Origin: Micromonospora arida | GTDB lineage: Bacteria; Actinomycetota; Actinomycetes; Mycobacteriales; Micromonosporaceae | NCBI RefSeq assembly: GCF_003857035.1 | Contig: NZ_QGSY01000230.1 | Span: forward strand, 62,001-126,000 | Direction of reading: 5' to 3' | Length of the DNA stretch: 64,000 bases | Shown: piece by piece, positions 55,136 through 63,807 of the stretch | How the letters are laid out: every line of letters starts with the position of its first letter | Position numbering within the stretch: the stretch's first letter is position 1 | Notes under the pieces: model-generated | What the model was told of the DNA's origin: nothing | What the model saw: only the letters and a program-made list of their open reading frames with translations | The model's database searches: none | Made by a program: the position numbers and the translations under genes

Positions 55136-55933
55136 GTGCCATTTGGTCGATTGCCCGTGCCGCCGGTCGAGTCGGCCTTCGTGGTCTTCGACGCCCAGGA
55201 CTCCGGCTGCCTGTCCTACGGGGTCGAGGAGGCGGGCCGCCGTTGGCTCGTCAAGACGGCCACCACGGTCGAGGGCCGAACATCCCTCGACCGGGCTGTC
55301 GCGGTGCACGCCGCCGTCCGCCACCCGGCCATCGTCCGTCCCATCCGGACGATCCCTGGCGCGGCGGGTCCGACGCTCGTCTACCCCTGGTACGACGGCA
55401 GCGTCCTGAACCACGCCACCGTGCACGGCACGGACCGCAGCGGGCTGACCCGATTCCAACACCTGCCGGTCCCACAGGTCGAGGTGGCGCTCGACGCGAT
55501 CCTCGACGCCCACCTCGCCGTCAGCGCCGCCGGCCTGGTCGCGGTCGACCTCTACGACGGCTGCTTCCTGTACGACTTCGCCGCCAGCCGAATGCGGCTG
55601 ATTGACCTCGACGAGTACCGGCCCGGCCCGTTCGTGCTTGCGGCGGATCGGCTGCCAGGTTCACGTCGCTACATGGCGCCGGAGGAGCTTGCCCGCGGCT
55701 CGGTCATCGACGAACGGACCACCGTGCACGCCCTCGGCCGTACCCTGCACCACCTGCTCGATGCGCCGAAGGGCTGGCGCGGTCCTCAGGATTGTCGGCG
55801 GAAGTCACCAGAGGCCTGGCGGGGCACCAACGAGCAGCGCCGGGTCGTGGAACGAGCAACGAGGCAGGCGCCGGCCGCCCGGTACCCCGACGTGCCAGCA
55901 CTGGTCCGCGCCTGGCGGCTGGCGACACCCTGA
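55136..55933 (+). CDS. Degenerate protein-kinase-like protein
   Basis: 265 residues in a kinase-like fold. The beta-3 Lys is in RRWLVKTATT, the HPAIVRPIRTI segment matches the HPNIV turn, and the hinge is PTLVYPWYDG. The catalytic loop reads AGLVAVDLYDGCFLYDF: the Asp is kept, but His, Arg, Lys and Asn of HRDLKPEN are replaced (Asn by Cys). DFG is DLD (IDLDEYRPG), and the APE motif is intact (YMAPEEL). It lacks the usual transmembrane or sensor part. Whether it phosphorylates anything is open; a pseudokinase or APH-like kinase are alternatives. GGGG before the GTG at 55136. Confidence 0.78.
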   Translation: MPFGRLPVPPVESAFVVFDAQDSGCLSYGVEEAGRRWLVKTATTVEGRTSLDRAVAVHAAVRHPAIVRPIRTIPGAAGPTLVYPWYDGSVLNHATVHGTDRSGLTRFQHLPVPQVEVALDAILDAHLAVSAAGLVAVDLYDGCFLYDFAASRMRLIDLDEYRPGPFVLAADRLPGSRRYMAPEELARGSVIDERTTVHALGRTLHHLLDAPKGWRGPQDCRRKSPEAWRGTNEQRRVVERATRQAPAARYPDVPALVRAWRLATP

Positions 55934-56035
55934 AGCGGGCAGTGGTGCGCCCCCGGCAGACGTGGGCCGCCCGGGACCACGCGCGAGGATGTGGTTGTCC
56001 GGCTTGAGGAGCTGGTTGGCGTCGGCTGGCTGCTC

Positions 56036-57106
56036 TTACGTTCGTGGGTGGTAGTGGTTGCGGCGGGGGAGTTGTTCGGGGTCGAGCCAGGCGGGTGGCA
56101 CGAATTCGGGGTGGGCGTCGCGGCCGAGTTGGACGGTCCAGTCGCTGTGGTGCAGGTGTCGGTGGTGGTGGCCGCAGAGCAGTACGGCGTTGGCCAGGCT
56201 GGTTGGGCCTCCGTCGGCCCAGTGGTGGATGTGGTGGGCGTGGCACCAGCGGGGTGGGCGGTCGCAGCCGGGGAACGCGCAGCCGCGGTCGCGGAGCACG
56301 AGGGCGCGGCGCAGCGGCCCGGAGATGAGGCGGCGTTGTCGCCCGACGTCAAGAGCCTGGCCGGTGCCGCCGAGGACGGCGGGCAGCAGGGTCGCGTCGC
56401 AGGCGAGTCGGCGCACGGTCTCGGGTGTGAGGCTGAGGCCGGTGTCGAGGGTGCCACTGCTCAGCTGCCGGGTCAGCCCTTCATAGCTGGTGGTGACGAC
56501 GATCTGGGCGGAATCGCCGCCGCTGCCGGGCAGGTCGCCGGTTCGGAGAGCGAGTCGGCACACCTCGGCGAGGGCGTCGTGGCGGCGTTGCCCGGCAGAG
56601 CGTTGATCGTCGGGGCCGCAGGGTGCGGTCAGTGGGTCGATGACGGCGCGGAGGAGGCCGGCGGTTTCGGTGTCGAGGGTGCCGGTGAGCCGCAGTCGAC
56701 CGTCGGTCTGCTCGGACAACGTGAGGTGCCGGTCGCGGGCGGCGCGGCGTGCTTCGGCGTCGAGGGCGGCTTGGGTGGCGGCGTCGGCGATGTCGGGGGC
56801 GACGTGGTCGAGGATGCGGGTGCCGAGTTTGCGCAGGTGGCTGGGGTCGAACTGGCTGGCCCAACCGACGAGTAAACCGACCGCTTTGTCGGCGGTCTCG
56901 GCGTCGGTCGACGTGTTCACGGTGTCGACCGTGTCGGCGATGACCCGGGCCTGGTCCAGGCTGATGGCGCCATCAGCCAGCGCTTGTCGGATGCCGGGGT
57001 TGCCGTTGTCCAAGGCGGTGGCGAGGTCGACGAGGCGGCGGGCGGCGGGAACGGTCAGCCGTAGTCGTTCGCGGAGCCAGACTGCGGTGGAGGAGGCCCC
57101 TTGGGT
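56036..57106 (-). pseudogene. 5'-truncated DUF222-HNH (13E12-family) endonuclease gene
   Basis: The recognisable frame starts at GASSTAVWLRERLRLTVPAA (near 57100) and continues through DUF222 to an HNH motif: CAFPGCDRPPRWCHAHHIHH, WADGGPTSLANAVLLC, GHHHRHLH. Normal members have a further 80-120 helical N-terminal residues before the STAAWLRERL segment. Here the upstream frame is open but encodes low-complexity Cys/Pro/Arg/His sequence overlying short tandem repeats, with no start codon beside a ribosome site. The missing part is not found in other frames nearby, so the 5' end was lost or replaced. A shorter active product from an internal start is possible. These genes often behave as mobile repetitive elements. 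Confidence 0.72.
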
Positions 57107-57432
57107 GCGGGCGGTGCCGTCACCGTACGGACCTTCCGCTGCGACTTCGGGCGGCCCTTCGGCAAACGTTTCCTCGAGGCAGCGTGCATGAGGGGCGCGA
57201 GACGGCGTGCATGAGGGGCGCGAGACGGCGTGCCGGATGCCGCCAGACGCCGTACCTGGGGGCGATGGGGCGTACGAGACCGCAGGGCCCGCGACATGGC
57301 ATGCGAGACAACGCCGCAGGTGCGTCGTGAGGCCCGGCGGCGGGCACAGCGAAGGTGCGCTGAGGAAGGGCTGTCTTGCCGCGCGACCTAAGTGGCGGCA
57401 GGGGTGCTGGTCCGGCCGTGGCCAGAGGGGTC
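57107..57432. other. Gene-poor stretch with short repeats beside the truncated HNH gene
   Basis: 326 bases with no supported gene. It contains the 23-bp tandem repeat and several scattered copies of a CGAGAC motif (about 57197, 57220, 57268, 57303), with sequence composition different from the coding DNA around it. It looks like the scar of the 5' loss in the HNH gene. Confidence 0.55.
57183..57228. repeat. 23-bp tandem duplication
   Basis: Two identical 23-bp units, 57183-57205 and 57206-57228, each beginning CGTGCATGAGGGGCGCGAGA. The unit length is not a multiple of three. It lies just upstream of where the DUF222-HNH similarity begins. Confidence 0.85.
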
Positions 57433-57912
57433 TCAGCCGCGCCGGACGAGGCCCGGGCCGGCGATGATGTCGATGTCGCCGTCCGCGATCTCGTGGCCGG
57501 CGGCGCAGCGGAGCACCGCGCGGATCGGCTCGCCGCAGTCGTGGTGGGTGGCGACGACGGACGGGCCGGTGTCGGTGGCGGCCCAGGTGTCGCCCCAGTT
57601 GCGTAGTGCGGTGATGACGGGCAGGAGTTCGCGGCCTTTGCGGGTGAGTTGGTACTCGTGGCGGGTGCGCTGCCCGGGCTCCCGGTAGGGGATTCGTTCG
57701 AGCAGTTCGGCGGTGACCATCTCCTTGAGGCGGGCCGCCATGGCGGGCTCGCCGACGCCGACCCGGCGGACGAAGTCGTCGAAGCGGCGCGTGCCGAGCA
57801 GGGCCTCGCGCAGGATCAGGACCGTTGACCTGCTGCCCACGATGTCCATCGCCCGGGCCACCGAGCAGTTCTCGCTCGTCCAGGAATCGCGATCGCCTCG
57901 TAGGTCCTCCAT
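57433..57912 (-). CDS. HxlR-family transcriptional regulator
   Basis: 159 residues, longer than the usual 110-130 because of a C-terminal extension (HHDCGEPIRAVLRCAAGHEI) with two cysteines that might bind metal. The winged helix has the family's conserved N-terminal Cys in ENCSVARAMDIVG, the GTRRFDDFVRRVGVGEPAMAA recognition region and the wing with REPGQRTRHEYQLT. The HxlR cysteine often senses quinones or electrophiles. It is divergent from an MFS exporter across a palindromic 103-base gap, so it is the probable repressor of the pump. GGGAGG lies only one base before the ATG at 57912, an unusually tight spacing. Confidence 0.9.
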   Translation of the reverse strand: MEDLRGDRDSWTSENCSVARAMDIVGSRSTVLILREALLGTRRFDDFVRRVGVGEPAMAARLKEMVTAELLERIPYREPGQRTRHEYQLTRKGRELLPVITALRNWGDTWAATDTGPSVVATHHDCGEPIRAVLRCAAGHEIADGDIDIIAGPGLVRRG

Positions 57913-57969
57913 GCCTCCCAGCGTACCTGACTTGCATGGAGGCTAGCCAGGTGCTTCACTGGGTCGAGC

Positions 57970-57991
57970 TGACTTCCGCATACGCAAGTCA
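57970..57991. promoter_or_regulatory. Candidate HxlR operator
   Basis: The imperfect palindrome TGACTT-CCGCATACGC-AAGTCA lies between hxlR and the MFS gene. A third matching half-site, TGACTTGC, occurs at 57928-57935. Spaced TGACTT/AAGTCA halves around divergent starts fit a dimeric winged-helix regulator. Confidence 0.6.
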
Positions 57992-58015
57992 GACCATCAG
58001 CCTGAAGGATCTTCA

Positions 58016-59587
58016 GTGACTACTAGCGCCACGGCCCCGACCGGAGCAACCCCACCCGGAAAGACCCCACCAGCTCTGGCCGTCCCCGCCCGCTCATCCT
58101 TGCGCGGCTCCCGCTCGGTGACCCTGATCGCCATGTGCCTGGGCGCGATGATCACGTTCCTGCAGATCACCGCGACGGTCTCCGCGTTGACCACGATCCA
58201 GCAGGACCTGCGGGTCGACCCCACCACTCTGGTCTGGATCCCCAGCGCCTACACCCTGATGGTGGCGAGCGTCGTGCTGTCCGCGGCCACCCTGGGCAGT
58301 CGCTACGGGCGTAAGCGCATGTTCGGTGCCGGGGTCGTCGCGATGATCATCGGCGCAGCCGTCGTGGCTGGCGCTCCGACCGTCGCGTGGGTGATCGTCG
58401 GGCAGTTGGTCGCCGGCCTCGGCGGGGCCCTGATCCTGCCGAACAGTCTGGCGATCCTCGGCGCGACCTTCACCGATCCGCACCGCCGGACCGAGGTCAT
58501 CACCGCGTGGTCGGCGGCGTCCGGCATCGGCCTCGCGATCGGCCCACTCATCGCCGGCTTCCTGCTGCGGCACCACCAGTGGCACAGCGTCTACCTGTCG
58601 ACGATCGCGCTGGGGCTGGTCACCCTCGTCGTCGCCGTCGTCGGGGTGGCCGAGTCTCGGCCGAGCGCCGCCCGACTCGACGTGCCCGGCCTGCTGCTGG
58701 GCACCGTCGCCATCGCGGCCGCCGTCTACGCGCTGATCCAGGGCGGCAAGACCGGCTACACCAGCCCGGTGGTGTCGACGGCCTGGGTCGTCGCGGTTGT
58801 CGCACTTGTCATGTTCGTCCTGGTTGAGCTGCGGGCCAGCGCGCCAATGCTCGACGTGCGGCTGTTCCGGTCCGCGTCGTTCAGCGCTGTCATGGTCGTC
58901 GGCGCGGTGTCGCTGTTCGGTTTCACCGGCGTGGCGATCCTGCTGGTCCTCTTCCACGAACGTGCCCAGGCGCTCAGCCCGCTGGACACCGGCTGGCGGA
59001 TGCTGGTGCTCTTCGGCGCGTACGTGCTGGTCGCCTTCAATGCCGGGCGCGCGATTCGTCGTACCGGATTCAAGGCGCCGTTGACCCTCGGCCTGGTCCT
59101 CGGTGCGGTGGCCAGCTTCGCGCTGGCGAACCAGGGGCCGACCACGTCGTTCGGTGACCGCTGGGCGCTGTTCGCGTTGTTCGGTGCGGCCGCCGGTCTG
59201 GTGGTGGCCCCGGCGACGGCGGCGGCGTTGGCGAGCGTCGCGCCCGCCCAGGCCGGTATGGCCTCCGGCGCGGTCAACGCCGCCCGCCAGGTCGGCTCGG
59301 TGCTCGGCTCGTCAGTGCTCGGCACGCTCCTCACCACCACGATGGTGGCCGACCTGCCGGACCGGCTCGCCGCGCACCAGATCGGCGAACCGACCCGTAC
59401 CGCCGTGCAGGCTGCGGTGGCCTCCGGCGCCAACGGCGCCCAACCGCTGCCCGACCCGGTCCGGGCGGCGATCGCGGAGGCACTGACCTCCGGTGTCCAG
59501 GCCGGGTTGCGGGTCAACGGCGTCGTTTTCCTCGTCACCGCAGTGCTGGCGCTCACCCTGATCCGCAACCGCCCGCACCAGCACTGA
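58016..59587 (+). CDS. MFS exporter, DHA2 family (14 helices)
   Basis: 523 residues, 14 predicted membrane helices. The first loop has motif A as GSRYGRKRMFGAG, and helix 5 has the exporter motif C region as GLGGALILPNSLAIL; the N-terminus (MTTSATAPTGATP) is disordered. DHA2 members are proton-driven drug or antiseptic exporters. GTG at 58016 is supported by AAGGA eight bases upstream. Expression is probably controlled by the divergent HxlR regulator. Compound specificity cannot be read from the sequence. Confidence 0.93.
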   Translation: MTTSATAPTGATPPGKTPPALAVPARSSLRGSRSVTLIAMCLGAMITFLQITATVSALTTIQQDLRVDPTTLVWIPSAYTLMVASVVLSAATLGSRYGRKRMFGAGVVAMIIGAAVVAGAPTVAWVIVGQLVAGLGGALILPNSLAILGATFTDPHRRTEVITAWSAASGIGLAIGPLIAGFLLRHHQWHSVYLSTIALGLVTLVVAVVGVAESRPSAARLDVPGLLLGTVAIAAAVYALIQGGKTGYTSPVVSTAWVVAVVALVMFVLVELRASAPMLDVRLFRSASFSAVMVVGAVSLFGFTGVAILLVLFHERAQALSPLDTGWRMLVLFGAYVLVAFNAGRAIRRTGFKAPLTLGLVLGAVASFALANQGPTTSFGDRWALFALFGAAAGLVVAPATAAALASVAPAQAGMASGAVNAARQVGSVLGSSVLGTLLTTTMVADLPDRLAAHQIGEPTRTAVQAAVASGANGAQPLPDPVRAAIAEALTSGVQAGLRVNGVVFLVTAVLALTLIRNRPHQH

Positions 59588-59636
59588 GGCCAGCGCGCCG
59601 ACTGCGCCGATCGCCACGAAGATCAGCCGATGGCGG

Positions 59637-60044
59637 TCAACCCGTGGTCACGGCCGCGGTGACCTCGACCTCCAGCACCGCTCCGTCGAGAAAGAGCCGG
59701 CTCACCTCGACGGTGGTGCTGGCGGGCCTGGTCTGCCCGAAGTAGCGGTTACGGACGTCCGCATAGCCGGCCAGGTCACCGAGGTCGGTCATGAACGTCC
59801 GGACGTGCAGCACGTCGGCGAAGGTGGCGCCGTGCGCCGCGAGCAGCGCGCCGATCAACTCGAAGATCCGTTCGGACTGCGTCCGCACGTCGCCGGGTGC
59901 GACCACCGCTCCGGCGTCGTCCACTCCGACCTGACCGGAGAGCATCAGCAGCGCGCCCCCTGGCAGGTCGAGGCGGGCGACGTGCGCGAACCGGTCGCCG
60001 AACGGCGCGGCGACGGTCGTCGGGTTGTCCAGGGTCAGGTTCAC
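59637..60044 (-). CDS. RidA-family protein
   Basis: 135 residues of the YjgF/YER057c/UK114 fold: HVARLDLPGGALLMLSGQVG, TFADVLHVRTFMTDLGDLAG, and the C-terminal RPASTTVEVSRLFLDGAVLE, where the conserved RPA(R/S) arginine binds the carboxylate in true RidA enamine deaminases. It is coupled to the upstream oxidoreductase by a one-base overlap (TAGTG). Deamination of reactive imines or a related protective role for that enzyme's product is plausible but inferred. Confidence 0.9.
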   Translation of the reverse strand: MNLTLDNPTTVAAPFGDRFAHVARLDLPGGALLMLSGQVGVDDAGAVVAPGDVRTQSERIFELIGALLAAHGATFADVLHVRTFMTDLGDLAGYADVRNRYFGQTRPASTTVEVSRLFLDGAVLEVEVTAAVTTG

Positions 60045-60871
60045 TACTTCTCCTCGGATCCGGCGGCGTCAGTGAGACGGGCGATGTCGTGCTGCGGATG
60101 GCGCGCGGTCGCCAACGCCGACGCGGCGGCGCGCAGCAGGGGTGCCGGCGCGTCGCCGAGCACGTCGAGAGCGAGTCGGGCGTCCTTGGCGGCCAGGGCG
60201 GCGGCGAACGCGGCGTCCGTGGCGGTCGCCCGGGTGACCGCGCCGCCGAGCGGCCCGGTGCCAAGTGCATCGATCGCGGTACGTCGGTCGACGCCGACTG
60301 CGTCCGCGACGGTGAGCGCGTCCGCGACCGCGGTGACAGCCGTGATCAGCGCGGTGTTGAGCACCAGCTTCAACGCGGCGCCCCGGCCGGAGCCGCCGCA
60401 GCGACGGACGGTGCCCAACGTCGCCAGCAACGAGGCGATCCGCTCGACGACCGCCTCTTCCCCGCCTGCCAACACCACGAGCTGGCCCGTCTCCGCGGCC
60501 CCGGCACTGCCGGCGACCGGAGCGTCAACCAGCGGTACTCCGGCCGGCAACAGGGTGGCCAGTTCGGCCACGGCCCGGGGGCCGATGGTGGACATGTCGA
60601 TCACGGGGGTGCCCGGTCGCAGCGCCAGTGCCGCACCGGAGTCGACCAACGTGTGCCGGACGGCGACCGCATCGGTGAGCATGGTGATCACCACGTCGGC
60701 GTCCCGGACCGCCTCGGCTGGGCTGCCGGCGGCTCGCGCCCCGGCGTCGGCGAGCGGCGCCGTGCGGGCGGACGTGCGGTTCCAGACGGTGAGCCGATGC
60801 CCGGTGGCCAGCAGCCGACGGCCGATCGCGGTGCCCATCGTGCCTGTGCCCAACAGGGCGATCTCGAACAT
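60044..60871 (-). CDS. NAD(P)-dependent oxidoreductase, 3-hydroxyisobutyrate dehydrogenase family
   Basis: 275 residues. Rossmann domain with LLGTGTMGTAIGRRLLATGH, WNRTSARTAPL (Arg after beta-2 favours NADP), then PLVDAPVAGSAGAAETGQLV with the substrate-binding Ser/Gly pattern, and GGSGRGAALKLVLNTAL with the catalytic Lys (beta-hydroxyacid dehydrogenase and imine reductase family). Divergent from a LysR gene with 79 bases between, and cotranscribed with ridA. Ketoacid or imine reduction are both possible. Confidence 0.9.
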   Translation of the reverse strand: MFEIALLGTGTMGTAIGRRLLATGHRLTVWNRTSARTAPLADAGARAAGSPAEAVRDADVVITMLTDAVAVRHTLVDSGAALALRPGTPVIDMSTIGPRAVAELATLLPAGVPLVDAPVAGSAGAAETGQLVVLAGGEEAVVERIASLLATLGTVRRCGGSGRGAALKLVLNTALITAVTAVADALTVADAVGVDRRTAIDALGTGPLGGAVTRATATDAAFAAALAAKDARLALDVLGDAPAPLLRAAASALATARHPQHDIARLTDAAGSEEK

Positions 60872-60918
60872 GTCGCCAACGCTAGGGCGCGGGGAGTCAT
60901 GCCACCAGCGACTGTTAT

Positions 60919-60954
60919 GCATCGCTGCCATGCTGCGGGAACATGGCACGATGC
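60919..60954. promoter_or_regulatory. Inverted repeat overlapping the LysR start codon
   Basis: The arms 60919-60932 (GCATCGCTGCCATG) and 60942-60954 (CATGGCACGATGC) pair over 13 bases with one bulged C and a 9-base loop. The presumed LysR ATG (60951) is inside the right arm. It could be the operator for the divergent pair or a translational hairpin in the LysR mRNA. Confidence 0.65.
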
Positions 60955-61856
60955 AGCTGAGCACGCTCCAGGTCTTCCGTGCCGTCGCCGAGCACGGCTC
61001 CATCACGGCTGCGGCCCGCAGCCTGCGCTACACCCAGTCGGCGGTGTCCCGACAGATCGCCGCGCTGGAAGCCGAGACCGGGGCGCCGTTGCTGGACCGG
61101 TTGCCGCGCGGTGTCGCCCTGACCGAGCAGGGCCGTTGTCTGCTCGGCCACGCCGAGGCGGTGCTCGACCGGCTGGACACCGCCCGGCGGGACCTGGCGG
61201 CGCTGCGCGACCTGTCCGCCGGCCGGTTGCGGGTCGGCGCGTTCCCCACGGCGGTCGCCGCGCTTGTGCCACGTGCTCTGGCCAATTTCAAGTCCGAGCA
61301 TCCCGAGGTGGCCCTGTCGCTGGTCGAAGGGCTCACACCCGGGCTGCTGGAGCGTCTGGTCGACGGCGACGCCGACGTCGCCGTGGTGAGCGCCGCGTCG
61401 GACCAGCCGCTCGACGGCGACCAGTTCGACCTGCACCACCTCGTCGACGAGACGCTTCTGGTGGCTGTTCCCCGGACGCATCGGCTCGCCCGCCGGCGGA
61501 CCATCCGCCTGCGCGACCTGGCCGACGAGTCGTTCATCGCCGGCTCGGCGACCGCTGAGGAGACCCTGCTGCGGGCGACCCTACCGGCGGGTTTTCGGCC
61601 GCGGATCGACATCGTCGCGGCCGAGTGGACCGGCAAGCTGGGCTGTGTCGCGGCCGGTCTGGGCGTCGCGCTGGTGCCGGCCCTGGCCGTACGTGCCGCT
61701 CCATCCGACCTGACCCTGCTCCGCCTGCACCCCGACGACGCCTCCGTCCGGCGGATCTTCGCCGCGACCGTCGCTGGGCGGAGCCGACCACCGGCGGTGC
61801 GGCGGTTCCTCACCCATCTGGACCGGGTGGCGGTCCTGAGCGAAGCGTGCGGGTGA
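60951..61856 (+). CDS. LysR-family transcriptional regulator
   Basis: 301 residues. The N-terminal helix-turn-helix MQLSTLQVFRAVAEHGSITA then AARSLRYTQSAVSRQIAALE is typical; the C-terminal half is the periplasmic-binding-like effector domain (GRLRVGAFPTAVAALVPRAL to the end). It is divergent from the oxidoreductase/RidA pair and probably their regulator. An in-frame ATG at 60930 would add seven residues; the shorter start matches family length. Neither start has a strong ribosome site. Confidence 0.92.
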   Translation: MQLSTLQVFRAVAEHGSITAAARSLRYTQSAVSRQIAALEAETGAPLLDRLPRGVALTEQGRCLLGHAEAVLDRLDTARRDLAALRDLSAGRLRVGAFPTAVAALVPRALANFKSEHPEVALSLVEGLTPGLLERLVDGDADVAVVSAASDQPLDGDQFDLHHLVDETLLVAVPRTHRLARRRTIRLRDLADESFIAGSATAEETLLRATLPAGFRPRIDIVAAEWTGKLGCVAAGLGVALVPALAVRAAPSDLTLLRLHPDDASVRRIFAATVAGRSRPPAVRRFLTHLDRVAVLSEACG

Positions 61857-61882
61857 CGCGGACCACCGTGCGCGGTCCGCGT
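61856..61882. terminator. Short hairpin between convergent LysR and AKR genes
   Basis: ACGCGGACC and GGTCCGCGT (61856-61864, 61874-61882) form a perfect 9-bp stem with a 9-base loop, starting on the last base of the LysR stop codon and ending eight bases from the AKR stop. Confidence 0.6.
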
Positions 61883-61889
61883 TCCGGCG

Positions 61890-62756
61890 TCAGCCGCCGA
61901 TGGTGTCCAGCTCCTCGATGGCGTCGGTCGGCAGTTTCAGCTCGGCCGCCGCCATGTTCTCCCGCAGGTGCGCCACGCTGGAGGTGCCGGGGATCAGCAC
62001 GGTGGTGGGGGAGCGCTGGAGCAGCCAGGCGAGGGCGACCTGCTGCGGTGAGGCACCCAGTCGGGCGGCCACGCCGTCGAGCGTGTCGGACTGCAACGGC
62101 GTGAACCCGCCGAGCGGGAAGAACGCCGCGAACGCGATGTTCTCCTCCGCGCACCGGTCGACCAGGGCGTCGTCCTGCCGGTTGGCGAGGTTGTAGAGGT
62201 TCTGCACGGTGACCACCGGCGCGATCGCCTGGGCCTCGGTGAGCTGGCCGAGCGTGACGTTGCTGAGCCCGAGGTGCCGGATCAGGCCCTCCTGCCGCAG
62301 CTCCGCCAGGGCGGCGAACTGCGCACCGAGCGGCTCGCCGCTGGTGCCCTCCGCGACGCCTACCCGCAGGTTGACCACGTCGAGCACGTCCAGGCCGAGG
62401 TGTTCCAGGTTCTCCCAGACCTGGGCCTTGAGGTCGTCCGGCTCCTGAGCCGGGATCCAGGAGCGGTCGGCGCCGCGTCGCGCGCCGACCTTGGTGACCA
62501 GGTGCAAACCCTGGGGGTACGGGTGGAGCGCCTCGCGGATCAGCTCGTTGACCACCACGGGGCCGTAGAAGTCGCTGGTGTCGATGTGCCGGACGCCCAG
62601 GTCGACGGCCTCGCGGAGCACGGCGAGCGCCTGCTCGCGGTCGCGCGGCGGGCCGAAGACACCCGGACCGGCCAACTGCATCGCCCCGTAGCCCATCCGG
62701 CTCAGGGTGAGGCCGTCAGCGGGGGTGAGGGCACCGCCGGGAAGGTTCTCGCTCAT
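61890..62756 (-). CDS. Aldo/keto reductase
   Basis: 288 residues in the (beta/alpha)8 AKR fold. Catalytic Asp and Tyr are in HIDTSDFYG and Lys in LHLVTKVG. Where most members have the catalytic His (DLYLLHWP), this protein has DVVNLRVGV, so the His is missing, as in some of the Tas-like subgroup. NADP site residues are in VLIPGTSSVAHLRENMAAAE. AGGATGAG before the ATG at 62756 supports that start over an ATG ten codons upstream. Divergent from the XRE regulator, which may control it. Confidence 0.9.
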   Translation of the reverse strand: MSENLPGGALTPADGLTLSRMGYGAMQLAGPGVFGPPRDREQALAVLREAVDLGVRHIDTSDFYGPVVVNELIREALHPYPQGLHLVTKVGARRGADRSWIPAQEPDDLKAQVWENLEHLGLDVLDVVNLRVGVAEGTSGEPLGAQFAALAELRQEGLIRHLGLSNVTLGQLTEAQAIAPVVTVQNLYNLANRQDDALVDRCAEENIAFAAFFPLGGFTPLQSDTLDGVAARLGASPQQVALAWLLQRSPTTVLIPGTSSVAHLRENMAAAELKLPTDAIEELDTIGG

Positions 62757-62911
62757 CTCATCCTCTGCTCGTTGTCGTCGTGACATCTGTGGCCGTGAGG
62801 AACCGGCCCGTCGACGACTGTCCGCCGGCAGTCACCCGGGCGGCAGGGCGAGCTGTTCCTGGTAGTGACACAGCCAGTCACCGGGCCGCCCGGCGATCTA
62901 CCGTCGATGGC

Positions 62912-63793
62912 ATGGACGCAACGAACCCGCTCGGCGATTTCCTGCGCGCCCGCCGGGAGCAGACCCGGCCCGAGGACGTCGGGCTCGGCCCGGGCGTTGG
63001 CCTGCGCCGGGTGCCGGGGCTGCGGCGCGAGGAGGTGGCGATGCTGGCCGGTATCAGCGCCGACTACTACCTCCGATTGGAGCAGGGGCGCGAGCGGCAC
63101 CCCTCGGTGCAGGTCCTCGATGCCCTCGCCGGGGTGCTGCGGCTGGATCCGGAGGCGACCGCGTACATGATCGGGTTGAGCCGCGCGCGGTCGCGCCGGG
63201 CGTCCCGACCGGCCGCCGAGCGGGTCCCGGCCAGCATCCTGCACCTGCTGCGGCAGCTCTCCATGCCGGCCTTCGTCCAGAATCGCTACCTCGACATCCT
63301 GGCGTCGAACCCGATGGCGAGGGCGCTGTCGCCGAATCTCGCCCCGGGCGCCAACCGACTCCTCGCGGTGTTCCTGGACGAGGCCGAGCGGGAGCTGTTC
63401 CGCGACTGGCGGCAGGCGATGCAGAGCGTCGTGGGGCAGATGCGTGCCGACTCGGGCGGCGCCACCGACGACCCACGGTTGACGGCTCTGGTGGGCGAGT
63501 TGTCAATCAAGAGCGATTGCTTTCGGCAACTCTGGGCGCGCCACGAGGTGCGTCGACGGGAGGGCATTGTCAGCCGGCTGCACCACCCTGAGGTGGGCGA
63601 CCTCGACCTGTACTGCGACAAGCTCGCGGTGGCGGGTGCCGACGGGCAGCTGCTGGTGATCTACCACGCCGAGCCCGGTACGGAGTCCGCCCGCTCGTTG
63701 GCGCTGCTCGGCTCGATCGCCGCCAGCAGTGCCGACGACGTGCCGGACAGCCTCCGACCCGGCGACCCGGCCCGCCTCTATCCGCTGGAGTGA
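62912..63793 (+). CDS. XRE-family regulator with MmyB-like ligand domain
   Basis: 293 residues. The N-terminal helix-turn-helix covers about 10-75 (GVGLRRVPGLRREEVAMLAG then ISADYYLRLEQGRERHPSVQ), followed by the MmyB-like PAS-type domain from about 105 (MPAFVQNRYLDILASNPMAR, then LYCDKLAVAGADGQLLVIYH). This architecture is common in actinomycetes, with the gene divergent from an oxidoreductase, as here with the AKR. The ATG at 62912 starts the usual DFLRARREQ sequence; the open frame upstream to 62780 is intergenic. Confidence 0.92.
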   Translation: MDATNPLGDFLRARREQTRPEDVGLGPGVGLRRVPGLRREEVAMLAGISADYYLRLEQGRERHPSVQVLDALAGVLRLDPEATAYMIGLSRARSRRASRPAAERVPASILHLLRQLSMPAFVQNRYLDILASNPMARALSPNLAPGANRLLAVFLDEAERELFRDWRQAMQSVVGQMRADSGGATDDPRLTALVGELSIKSDCFRQLWARHEVRRREGIVSRLHHPEVGDLDLYCDKLAVAGADGQLLVIYHAEPGTESARSLALLGSIAASSADDVPDSLRPGDPARLYPLE

Positions 63794-63807
63794 CCCGGTC
63801 AGGGCCG

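Noticed and set aside
57107..57937. Continuation of the DUF222-HNH frame upstream to a full-length 633-residue protein
   Set aside because: The upstream part is low-complexity and then antisense-shifted across the HxlR gene on the same strand in another frame, so it is not coding.
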